Program-made: the position numbers and the translations under genes
Notes under the pieces: generated by a model
The model's input: the letters and a program-made list of their open reading frames with translations, nothing else
Told to the model about the DNA's origin: nothing
Databases searched by the model: none
Shown: positions 52,074 to 62,675 of the stretch, piece by piece
Numbering within the stretch: position 1 is the first letter of the stretch
Layout: the number at the start of each line of letters is the position of its first letter
NCBI GenBank assembly: GCA_013397075.1
Contig: VWZS01004484.1
Coordinates: 372,001 to 436,000, forward strand
Direction: 5' to 3'
DNA from: Rhabdornis inornatus
Lineage: Eukaryota > Chordata > Aves > Passeriformes > Rhabdornithidae
DNA length: 64,000 nucleotides

Positions 52074-53304
52074 GTCTGGAATATAATGCCTAACATCACA
52101 ATCCTTCATATGAAGAAATGCATTTTTTACAATAACATACAAATTTATAAATATTTAAGCTGACATAATTATTACCTGCTGACATCTGTCACTTTTCAAT
52201 ATACATTTGTCCTCCAGTGACAGTAGCTTTCCTCCTGAGAGCCATAGTTCAGAATTTTGAGCAGTCTTGTCACTTTACAGAGGAAAATATACTGCACATG
52301 AAAAAGCAGAGTCCTACTACAAATTTCATCTCTATTAATACTGCATGAAAATTCTAACTTTGTGTGTGTTGGGTCAGCAACTGTCCAAGTTACTTCCATA
52401 TCTCTTTAATAGTTACTTAAGTGAAAAGCACAAATAAAAGTAGTTCAGAAATTATTTTATGTTTCATGTTAGACATCGTAACTTTAATATTGCTTATGCA
52501 ATATCAATATTAAATATTAGTCTTCAATTTCAAAAGCATTTCTTATATAAAGTATGTTGATATAACTATTTATTAGCTATACAGTAACTAATAACCTACC
52601 TCCATTTTCAATCAATCTCACAAGTTTGATATTAATTTCTTTTCCTCTATAAAACTCTCTCTTGAAGACATGATCTTTTTTCTGCATTTAATTGCACTTA
52701 CCTGCATTTCTGTTAGCCAGGCTCTCTGACTGAAATAAAACATTTATTTTGTGTCTCAACTCTTTCACTAAAGTGAAAACACGATACACCATGTATAGGG
52801 CATATATTCCATTAATACCTAGAAATGAAGACTACTCTGTAATTAAACTTAATTCAGGATGGAGGTAATCCAGAAAGTTATGTCGTTTTTTATTTTCTGA
52901 AGGTCCTTGTTTTCCATAAAAGTCAAAGCAAACTGAAAAACTTCAGCACTACTTCAGACAGAATGTCATATTTATTATCAAGATACCAAACAGAGCCTTA
53001 CTGGCCAGGTTGCCAACTTAAATCAACACAATTGGTAATAACTGGAATTTTTTCTTTATTCACATTGATGGTCAATCGAATAAAGAGACCAAAGGAGTCT
53101 CAACAATGCAGAAGCTTTAAAAACCATGACTAGTGCAAGACAGCAACTGTGAACATGTGAATGCTCCTGCTCTTGGTATTACTCCAGTAAAATGTCCAGC
53201 AGCATTTTTTTACTGGGGCAATTAATGCTTACAACACTGTCAGCTGCCCTTTTCCTTCAACAGAGAGGAATCCCCAAGTTTTGGAGACAGAAGTGTATTT
53301 TTTC

Positions 53305-53309
53305 CCCCT
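53305..53309. repeat. Target-site duplication, left copy
   Basis: CCCCT immediately precedes the TGTGGTGG terminus of the LTR and is repeated exactly after its CA terminus at 54082-54086. Five bases is the usual duplication size for ERVL-type insertions. Confidence 0.75.
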
Positions 53310-54081
53310 TGTGGTGGTTTTGATTCAATAACTGGGCAGAAACACCAATTAACTGCAGTGGGTTCGACTCGCCAATCTGAGTTTCCTGAGTGGCACACCA
53401 ATTAACGTAGTGTTTCTAGTGCTGGCCAGTGCACCCAGTAGAATTATCTACTCATTTTCTGCTGTGAGATAGGACTAGGAGGACAGCAAAGCAGGCTCAA
53501 ACTTGCATCAGAAATTTACCTCTCACTGGTCCCCTGTGCTCACAGTGGACGATTTTTTGGTGGCCGTGCTGGGAAGGGGGAATATCAGTAGCCAGGCTAG
53601 GGCTCAGCGGCAGCATGCTGCAGGCTGATGGCTTCCCAGGGATGAAACTCAGCAGTGGCAGAACCTTGGGCAAGCCTGGCCAGCGCTGCAGAGAGCAGGG
53701 CCCAGCCCGGCCAGCGCTGCAGAGAGCAGAGCCCGGCCCGGCCAGAGCTGCAGAGAGCAGAGCCCGGCCCGGCCAGAGCTGCAGAGAGCAGAGCCCAGCC
53801 CGGCCTGGCCAGGCCACTCAGGCCACGGTCAGCACCCAGTCACCTGTTCAAAAGCCAGAAGAGAGAGAACTTTTCCTAGGGTTTGTTCATTTTTAAGTGT
53901 GTTTCCCGCAGAGGCATGTCCAGCTCTTTTAAGTGGTTTAACAGGTTGTCCATATTCAAACTAACCACCGATGGGTTCTGTTGGGTCTGGACGAAACTGT
54001 CAGCAGTCCTCACAGAGAAATCACTTCTGTAACTGATGGATTTTCTCTTTAACTAAAAACCAAGCTATGTTAACCACTGCA
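53310..54081 (+). mobile_element. Solo LTR of an endogenous retrovirus (ERVL-like)
   Basis: The 772-bp unit starts TGTGGTGGTTTTGATTC and ends TTAACCACTGCA, giving the TG...CA ends of retroviral LTRs. Exact 5-bp copies of CCCCT flank it. It is visibly richer in CpG than the surrounding DNA, as expected of a fairly young insertion not yet eroded. No internal retroviral genes are present, so it is the product of recombination between two LTRs. The start resembles songbird ERVL LTRs, which is why I chose the plus orientation, but I see no clear AATAAA signal inside, so orientation is tentative. It contains the 31-bp minisatellite at 53680-53803. Frames over it (53497-53817 minus; 53615-53896 and 53655-53879 plus) are repeats read through, not genes. 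Confidence 0.75.
53680..53803. repeat. Minisatellite: four 31-bp GC-rich units
   Basis: Units begin at 53680, 53711, 53742 and 53773. Each reads CCAGMGCTGCAGAGAGCAG followed by RGCCCRGCCCGG, with only a few substitutions between copies. A partial unit (CCTGGCC) follows. Units 2 and 3 differ only at one position of the opening block, and 3 and 4 at one position of the closing block, which fits recent stepwise expansion. A 31-bp period is not a multiple of three, so all frames see the same peptide pieces cycling (SRARPG-type and GRALLSAALAGPG-type). That explains the long frames here without invoking a protein. It is probably length-variable between individuals. Confidence 0.92.
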
Positions 54082-54086
54082 CCCCT
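54082..54086. repeat. Target-site duplication, right copy
   Basis: CCCCT directly follows the CA end of the LTR and matches 53305-53309. Confidence 0.75.
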
Positions 54087-56118
54087 ATTGTTCATAGATA
54101 AGAAAAATAAAGCAAGACAAAAGCAATCTAAGCAGTGCAAAAGAGTCAGGAATGGAAGGAGAGATGGTGACTCAGCTTGGTGAGTTGATATTTAAAACAC
54201 AGATGGGTCATGACCTACATGCTAAAAACTGCCTGCAAGGCACCTTTCTCTCACTCTCATAGAAGCTGCAAGTCCTGTTCTCACCTTATCTGGAGAGTCT
54301 TGAGTCTCTTCTTCATGTGAGACCCAGAAATCTTTTTCCCTGAATAGGAAAGCTGAACCCTGCTGCCTTCTGCTCCCACCTCCAGCCCTTGTTTAGCAGA
54401 CAGCCTTTGTTCCATCTGCTCGCTCTGACTATGACTTGTATGCAGCTGGGACTAAACCTCAGTTTATTGGGAGAAAGCAGGAAAGGCAGAGGGTAACCCA
54501 TGCTGCCTTCACCAGCTCTGGGCAAGCCTCCAGCTGCAGAGGTAGCATCCTGATCCTGCTCATGAAAACTGCTGCCAGGGCAGCACAAGCCTTCACCCAA
54601 ATGCCTTGAATTGTTAAAGAAGGCACCTCCTTCCCCCACTTGTCCAGTAGATAAAAGAATTGGTTCTATGTTAGTATAAAACAACTAAGAGATAAAGAGA
54701 TTAACCAACATTTGTTTTGCCTTTTGCAAAGTTAAATCAGGTTCTCAGAGTGGGGTAGCACAGTATATATATAAAAAAATAGCTTCCAAAAGAATAAGAA
54801 ACTAATATGTGGTTAGCCAAAAAATTTTTTTCCTCCAGTCAGTAACCTGAAAAGCACATTTGATAACATGAAGCCCTCAAAACTTGCTTCTTTTACAGAT
54901 CTTCTGACTAAACCAGCAGCACACATGAATAATTTCAGTGAGAAATACTGAGAAAGCAGCATGTGAAACAGCCAGCTACATGCAACTTTGATGTTTTCCC
55001 TTTCTCCACTCTTGAATATTGTAGTCTGCTGAAGTAAACATCATTTCTCTTCTGGCATAGCAGCAGGTTTTTCTCCTAGAAAACATAGGAAGATCTTCCT
55101 TGGATTTTTCTCTTGGGTTTTCTTTATCTCTGGGCTTTAAACCTGATGAAGGAGGAAACTCTGCAGGCTTCCCCTCTGCAGCAGACAGAATCCTGTAGTC
55201 ATCTGATTAAAGTGACACCTATTCTGATGTGGATGAGTGAGACTGCCAAACAAACCCAGCAGTTGTGACACTGAGCACAATCCAGTAGCCCACATGACTA
55301 TATTTTTCTGTTGACAACTTATTTAATACCAAAAATAGATTCCTCCTTAGCTGCCTACCCACTGCCTGTCTCGTTCATATCCCAGTGCAGAATTTAGAAA
55401 CCAGCTCTGAGGTCTTACCCTGCAAAATGGGCTCTTTACGAACAGCACTAAAAAAAATACTCATTGAAGCCATTAGCAGTCATAGTCAATATCTGTTTGG
55501 AAGAAGTAAGGATCTTACTCCTGGTTTTGATGCAATTTTCTTCAACTCCTATCCTCAGAATTAGGAATGTACAAAACTGGAGAGAAATTAAGTTTCTGTG
55601 GGAAGAGTTCAAGGTGAAAATCTTCCCAGTTTATAGAAGCATTTGGGGCTTTACAGAATAGTAACATTCTTAAGATACACAAGTCTATACAGTTTAGCTT
55701 CCAGTATAAGTCTGAAATAATTTGCAGTGATTTTGCTTCCTTTAATAAAGACTTTCAAAACTGAATGACTGCATTTGTTTTTGGTTTCAAGCTCAATCAT
55801 ATTTTGGAGGCAGAGTAAAACTGACAGAACAATATCTTCTGGGGTTAGAAGGAGTAGAATAAACAGCAGGGGGCTGTGGAAAGATATGTGAAGCCCACAG
55901 GCCAGAACTAGCTTAAATTAGGGTGTGATAAATACTTTATATAACCTCAGTGGGTTACTTCAGTTAACACCAAGCAGCTCAGGACAAAGTCTACCAAAAC
56001 AATGTGCTTATCAGAAGCAGTGCTTCTGGTTTACTTCTTTATATGTGTAAATATCGACTTTTTACTAAAAAACCACTAATATTAAAGAGTTTTTTACAAT
56101 TTTTATTAATATTTATAA

Positions 56119-56158
56119 CAAAACAAACAAAAACAAAACAAAACAAAACAAAACAAAC
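56119..56158. repeat. (AAAAC)n microsatellite
   Basis: About 40 bp of AAAAC units, with AAAC units at both ends; the pure part is about 56129-56156. Probably polymorphic. Confidence 0.92.
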
Positions 56159-57413
56159 TAGTGTTTTATGGCTAAGAACTACTATTACTGATGGAAATGA
56201 GTGTTGAAAAATTTGGCCCACAGTCAAACCAAATGAACACTGCAAGTATCTTTAAAGCCAACGCTGTCCTTTTGATGTTGGGAGAAAGCCTGTACCTTTA
56301 TTTTTTAAAGAAAAAGAGGCCACTTATCAATTGAGCAATGGAAATTATTTGTAATACAACTGTGGACAGAACCTCAGCCACAAAGAAAGATTTCAAATCT
56401 GAAAAACAAACTGATTACAACTAGTGAGTAACTTCTCTCTACACAGCCTTGCCTTCATCAAGCAGAATTTCTAAGAGTAGTAGCATAGACTTCCTCAATC
56501 TGCAAGAAGTGCATTCACTGAACTCTATTTTTTAATAATGTTTACTTTTATTACCAAATAGTTGTTTTAACAACCATCTACTTGACATTATCCTCAGGAG
56601 AGCAAGAAAATGTGACTGCCTTCTCTTCTTCAACCCCAAACTTTCATTGCTAAGTTACTTGAAAAGTTTCAGGAATTTTCTGAAAGATTGTACTGAAATT
56701 TGCAGCCACCTTATTAAGACAGAACCATATTTGTTTCCATATTGAGAATATACAACTCTCCAGGCAGCTCTGGCACCAACATCTATCAGGCTCATAAGTG
56801 ACATGTCCCATAATTCCAGTCAAGTGCATGGGACAGAATAATTTCCTTACATCAAAGAACATGTTTTCTATGTACCTTGACTCACAGAGTAATGTCATCC
56901 TGCAGCACTTCAGCATGAAAGACAAGAAAAACAGCACAAAAGCACACTGAGGCACTGAGAGGGAAAACAATCAAATTCAAAACACCACTTAAAGCAGTAG
57001 TTAGCAGTAGTAAGCTAACTCATGAAAACTAGTGAGGCAGCAGAACAGAGCAGAAGGAAGAAAGAGAATGATCTTTAATTAAAGTGTTTTTAAGGACAGC
57101 AGCTCTAAAGGTGCTCTGAAATAGGCAGGTCTGTTGGCATTAAGTAGACACAGGCAGAGCTGCACCACACAAACGGAGAGTGTCTGTGACTACAGAAGTG
57201 AATATGAAAGGAAAGGAAATACACATCTTCTCTATTTAAAATATTTTTTCTTCCCTTGAAAATCTTTGAAGAATAAAGGATTTGGTGTGGGTAGTGAAAA
57301 ACTGAAGGCGGAATGGTGTGTCAATGCACTGTACACCATCACAGAGGAGAGCTGGACTGTGCACCATTCTGAGGTCTGAGGACCTGTGGATACACAGAGT
57401 TGCTCTGCTGAAA

Positions 57414-57436
57414 TTTTTTTTTTTTTTTTTTTTTTT
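57414..57436. repeat. Homopolymer of 23 T
   Basis: The longest pure homopolymer noticed in the window. On the minus strand it is a poly(A) run preceded by GTGTGTGCTCGGC. The base N at 57459, the only ambiguous call noticed, lies just past it. This suggests a hard-to-sequence spot, so the length and nearby bases are unreliable. A retrocopy tail on the minus strand is possible but no parent sequence is recognised. Confidence 0.9.
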
Positions 57437-58011
57437 GCCGAGCACACACCCTTCAGACNGGGAAGTGGTGGTTGATTTGGAGTACCTGTCTTGTACCAGC
57501 TGAGATGAAGCATGGTTGTGTATACTCAGTTTTCACCTGGAAATACTTTGTGTCATGCCTGGAAAGACAGTGCTGTAAACACTTGAATATTTTAGGTTGA
57601 GAGGCTCATTGATGGAATACCTCGTGTCAGAGCTGAACTCTGGGAATTCCTCCACTAGGCAGAAGCAGAGGCAGCAGAAAATACTGGCCTGCTATGAAAA
57701 AGAAGTGTTTGGGCAGAGAGGGAGAGAAATGGTAATAAAGAATGGTCAAAAGAAGTGGAACAATCTGTGTACAGGAAGAAAATAGGAGAGAAGAACAGAA
57801 TCCAGTTGGTGAACAGAAAATAACAGACTTTGTAAATGGCAATTACTGTGTCCAGATGCTGCTAAATTTTGACAAAATTCTTACCCAAATGTCTGCTGAA
57901 CATTTCTTTAGCACAATCAAAAGTAAGTCTTCCATGAAAGCAGCTACTGGACTGGAAAGAACCAAAATACTATCTCATCTGACCCAATCATAACATGAAT
58001 TCAGAACTCAG

Positions 58012-58468
58012 TCATAATCATTTGAATTAATTTAGGTCAGAAAAGACCTTGTTGAGCATCGAGTCCAAGGATAAGCCTAACACTGCCAAATCCGTCACTA
58101 AACCATGTCCTTAAACACCCTATTTACATGTTTTTAAATACCTGCAGGGGTGGCAAACCACCTACTTCACTGGGCAGCCTGTTTCAGTGCTCAGCAACCC
58201 CTTCAGTGAAGGAAAGTTTCCTAGTATCCATGGCAAACCTCCCTGGCACAACTTGAGACTGTGATTTCCTCTCATCTTGACATTTTGTATTTGTATTTTG
58301 ACCCCCCACCTGGCTACACCCTCCTGGGCCTTCTTGCTCACTGGCTCTTGTTCAGATGCTGTCGACCAGCACTGCCAGGACCTTTCCCACTGGTCAGCTT
58401 TCCAGCCACTCTGCCCCCAGCCTGGAGCATTACATGAGGTTCTTGGTTGTGACCAAATTGCAGAATCA
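58012..58468 (-). mobile_element. CR1 LINE, 3'-end fragment, about 450 bp
   Basis: The plus strand reads TCATAATCATTTGAATTAAT (decayed tail), TTTAGGTCAGAAAAGACCTT, CCTAACACTGCCAAATCC, CACTAAACCATGTCCTTAAA, CACTGGGCAGCCTGTTTCAG, CCCCACCTGGCTACACCCTC and TTCCAGCCACTCTGCCCCCA, then GTTCTTGGTTGTGACCAAA. This is a CR1 3' UTR and the neighbouring ORF2 end in reverse complement. It is the longest CR1 3' fragment here. Similarity is lost after about 58468. The 81-codon plus frame at 58277-58522 is an antisense shadow. Confidence 0.94.
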
Positions 58469-61400
58469 ATACTGTTGCCTTCAGGAAAGGCTGTTTTGTC
58501 AAAACCAAAATGTTTTGTGTAGGTCTAGCTAAAGCCCAAAGCAGAAGTCTTTGGAAACCTGCTTTGATTCCTCTAAGAAAAATGCGTGGGTTACTGTGCA
58601 GTGTGGGCTTCCAAACCTTGTGCCAAGGGATTGCCCCAGCAGTAGGATACTCCTCCCAGATTTTAGTACCAGCCCCATATTGACTGCATTACTCTCCTTT
58701 ATGCTCAATTCCTAATCATGGAACAGAATAAAGAAAAGGATTTTGACCGACAGCTGTACTTTCAAAACCTCTGCCTTTTCCTGTGATTTCCAGATAACTG
58801 TGAGAGACTAAGAGGGTGTAACATGCTGTGCAATGCAAGTTAGATTTAGTTGCACTCCTCAGCAAAGTAGCACCTCCATGAACAAGGACAAAATGTCAGA
58901 GGTTTCTCCTTTAACTTGGATCAGTTTCTTTAAGAAGGTGTTCTTGATGTGCTGGGGATCACTTTTTCAACCTCCCTTCCCTCCTTCCTTCCTCGCTGAG
59001 TGCAAGGCTTGGGCTGCTGCTGCAGCTCTTTGCAGTTTAAACACCTACCAAAGGTGATTGTTCAGGGTGCAGCTGTGAGCAACACTGAAACAAAAGGATG
59101 CAAATCACAAGTGTCGTTCTCCACAGACATGGTAAGGAAATCTGAAAATGTTAGCAATGATTCAAAACTCTTGCTAAAAATCTGAGCAGGCAGCAGACTA
59201 TTGCTTCCAGAAAATGCTTTTAATTAGGTTCTATCCCATGTCTCCAGAAATTCTTAAAGTCCCTTGGGCACCTTCCTTGGCTACTGCTTTCTTGGCTTAC
59301 TTTGAGTTAAAAGAGCAGTGACCATTTTGTCAATCACTCTATTATCAAAGACAACGTTCGTAGTTACTTATCCAAGCATGTAAATTATACATCTGGGGTT
59401 TTGAAAGACAATTTTAGTTTACCAGAGAGAAATCTTAAAAGTATCACAGCTCTTTTCACAGAAGAGAACAAGAAGGAGCAGGGCTGCTCTGGAACAAACA
59501 TTTCCTCCAGGGCTTATATAAACAAATATTCTAAATGTTTTTATTTGTTGGGAAACAGGTATTTTCAAAATTTTGTCCTTTTCAAAAACCTTGACAAAAT
59601 AAAATGCTGCAGCAGTTGTATACATATCAGAAAACAACAACAACAATACTGTGGCTTGGCACAGGAGACAATCTTTCTGCGCTTCACATTTCAATGTCTT
59701 TTCATACTCTGGTAATCCCAAAAGACAGTTTCTGATCTAGCCAAATTTATGACAAAAAGTAACAAGTCTGTGTTTTTGAAGTACTGTCAATTACATTTTA
59801 AGACATCTGATAATGTTAAATTTGTTTATTAAAAAAGAAAAACAAGTCGAGAAGAGAAAAACAACTGGCTGTCACTGAAATAAATCCCTGAGCTGGACGG
59901 CACCAATTTTAAGAAAAAATGCTCCCATGTTCTCCTGCAAGAAAAGACACCAATTTTATCTATAACACACAGTCAAAACATAATGAACACTGAGCATGCA
60001 GAGATACAAATTTTTAAAAATCCAAATTATTCCTATGAAGTGAAAAACCAAGGTTTCTTTCCTTCTTTTGGTATTTTACAGTGTATTCCTGAAATTTCAT
60101 CTCACTTTCTGGTGAGCTGGTAAGCTTAAAAAAAGAACTCATTTTTTGTGAAACATGTTCATGACAATTTGACATTTTCTGAAAAATTAGTTACTTCCAC
60201 CTCTGAGAGATGTTAATGGTTCTAATTATGCTGTTTGCACAAGAGCTCTGTAAAATTCCCAGGTTTGTCCAACACCAGGAACTGATTTAAATAACAGCAA
60301 ACAACGTCTTGTACTCGGCACCTTTTATCTTGTAGACTCTTGCTGACCAAATACCATTAGTGTCAGTGGAAGTTTGTTTTAGCTTTAGGGCAAGTGTATC
60401 AGGAGGGCTTAACAAGCACTGCAAATCAACATTCAGCTACTCCTGTCCCTTCCCAAGGCTTCAAATACTGAGCTTTCCCTGCTTGTTCCTAGAGTCAAGA
60501 TTCTTCCGTAGAGCTAGAGATAAGCATGGATCAGGAAAGAGACTGAAATCATTTATCATCCTGCACCCACCAGAATTTTCCATCAAAAGACTTTTTTCTT
60601 CAAAACCAGAACTTGCTGGGTCTTTTTGTTCTTCTCTCTCCAGCAACTGACTGCATCCAAAAGCATATTAAGGTGTGTTATTACAGCCACAGTAGTGTCA
60701 TTTTCTTGACAAATCATGCAACATTTTCTGATAAGGGTTTTCTTAATGCATTTTTAAGTCATCTGGGACATTTGAATTTTCATATCTAAGTATATGTAAA
60801 TTAGTGAATTTTATGAGTGAAATGTTAGAATGAAACAGTTTGATAAACACTACAATAAAGGCCCAAAAAGTCAGGTGTGTCATAAGTAGCTGCAAATGTG
60901 TTTACAAAACATCATAACCTACATTTGAATCAGAGATGCAAAAATAAACACAATAGTCAAAATGTTCATGTTTGAAACTTCCTTTTAGAAGGATTCTTCT
61001 CAAAAGTTACAATTTCTCACAAATTTTTATCATTTTACTCTATCACATATTACATGACACTATGACAAAACAGTTCTTAACTCCTGAATTTTTTAACTTT
61101 TTACCTGACCAAGTTGTATAACTTATGGGGTTTTTTAAAAGCCTGGTTGTTTTTTTTATTATTTTTTTTACAGAGGGGTACAGGCTTGTACCCCGTACAG
61201 AAGGGTACAAATTTTACAAAATTTCCCATTCTATTTCTTATTTCAGGAACATCCTTATTTAGCAGAGCGGGAGGTTGATTTACAGATCAAGGACATCAAG
61301 ACTTATTTTTTCACATAAATAAAAAAGCAGGAGTACAGTTGTGAAATATAAGAATATTCTGTAGGGAGTAACCTCTACAGTATTGCTTTAGGTCAGTAGG

Positions 61401-62596
61401 AGATACAAAATCTCACAAGAGTTGGACAAATATTCTCACTGAAAACCAGTGAAAATTTTATCTGCTAATTACTCTTAAAGGTATAATCAGTTTCAATAGA
61501 TAAATTACATCTCTTGCTAAAAGCATCTCACTGATAAATGTGTGAAGTGGAAGTAAATCAACAGAATTTTATAGAAATTCTTGTAGGAAGCTCATTGATG
61601 TAGAAAATATGTCTCAAAATATAAAAATAATTATAAAACTTCTTCCAAAGCAACCATGTTTCTACCTGACATAGGAAGAATCTAACAGACGTTCTACAGT
61701 GGAGACGTAGCTTCCATTAATTTTTGTGGCAACAGATGATGCAGGAGTTGTGTGCAGGAACCAAGTCCCTCACAAAGCTGAGACTTTTACGCCAGGAATT
61801 AACTGAAAAAAGGATCTTTCTAGCAAAGGTTAGATTCTGACCTCTTTATAAATTAGTACCTTTTTCTGTGACTCAATAATACTCACCTCACTGGGACTAT
61901 CACCAAGAATTCTGCTTGCCATAATGATAAAGAATGTCCTGATGTAGAGGTTTTACCAGGAATCTGATGTCAGCCATATCCACTGTACTAAGCCTGCACC
62001 ACAGATGATAAAACAAAATAATACTGGGAAGATTCACGGAAAAAAATTATGTCTTAAGCTCTTTATTTTTTAGTGAGCTAATGTGAACCTTAATTCAAGG
62101 GTGTAAGAATATGGAAAGCAACATTTTAACCATTTTTTCTGATATTTACATAGAAGCTACATAAACAAGAAACATATCGCTTTCCTCTAAAAGAGAAAAA
62201 TGCCTGGCATGGCAGTAAACAGAAATATGTAAGGCATGATGAATATTCCTTAAAAATCAAGGAAAGAAAATAGTTCTGTATAGCTATAGGGCAGGCTTCT
62301 AAAAGAGAAAAACTTGAAGAAAATTACTAAGAAGGTTTAGACCCAGAGGCAACACAGATCTTAAGACTCTTGCTTTTCATAAATGCCTGTGCTTTTGATA
62401 AGCAAGTCATATTGTGTAAACATTTTATCTGTATTATAGAATCTGTCACTGTTTTTCAAGAAGAAAAGCTCCACAGAGTCTTTCTTTTTCATTTGGGAGA
62501 AAAGAAAAGTAGGCATGGATGAAAAATTTAGGCTGCTTTGCCTTCTACCACTACAATTGCTATTAAAATATGCTATATATTTCAATACTTTTTACC
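58469..62596. other. AT-rich non-coding stretch
   Basis: No known repeat or gene was recognised. The longest frame (104 codons plus, 59401-59715) is opposed by a 100-codon minus frame over the same bases and is unconvincing. A GC-stemmed hairpin (61175-61194) and an open stretch behind a good acceptor (61247-61318) are noted separately. Confidence 0.5.
61175..61194. repeat. Perfect hairpin, 8-bp stem, 4-nt loop
   Basis: GGGGTACA, loop GGCT, TGTACCCC. A further GTACAG/GGGTACA pair of motifs follows at about 61195-61209. The stem is unusually GC-rich for this AT-rich neighbourhood. There is no T run after it on the plus strand, but on the minus strand the stem is followed by a long A/T-rich tract. 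Confidence 0.8.
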
Positions 62597-62675
62597 AGAG
62601 AATCATAAAAAGGTTTGGGTTGGAAAGGACCTCTAAGATCATAGATTCCAACTATAAATTTGATGCAGCCAGGTT
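62597..62675 (-). mobile_element. CR1 LINE tail, short fragment
   Basis: AGAGAATCATAAAAAGGTTT, GGGTTGGAAAGGACCTCTAA and GATCATAGATTCCAACTATA form the reverse complement of a CR1 3' terminus. It is heavily truncated; the right edge is approximate. The 78-codon plus frame at 62515-62751 runs through it and is not a gene. Confidence 0.92.

Larger units (their letters stand above)
44126..53304. other. AT-rich non-coding stretch with A-rich runs
   Basis: No gene was recognised. It holds A-rich low-complexity runs (44479-44508, 47241-47287, 52059-52073) and a GC-richer patch at 51350-51740. That patch has a 137-codon plus frame and a 97-codon minus frame overlapping each other, so neither is convincing. 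The 135-codon minus frame at 48881-49288 and the 127-codon plus frame at 50097-50480 match nothing I know. An open stretch behind a good acceptor at 46697 is described in findings. Confidence 0.5.
54087..58011. other. AT-rich non-coding stretch with simple repeats
   Basis: No gene was recognised. A GC-richer patch at about 54340-54600 carries a 123-codon minus frame (54313-54684) with no recognisable domain. An AAAAC microsatellite and a long T run are listed separately. Confidence 0.5.

Noticed and set aside
53361..53371. GGTTCGACTCG, near match to a tRNA B box
   Set aside because: No A box at the right spacing and no cloverleaf can be drawn; it lies inside the solo LTR.
53497..53896. Repetitive Ala/Arg/Gly/Pro-rich frames on both strands
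   Set aside because: They are the 31-bp minisatellite translated; the period is not a multiple of three, so all frames stay open by repetition.
54313..54684. 123-codon minus frame near the solo LTR
   Set aside because: Lies outside the LTR boundaries, no retroviral or host domain visible.
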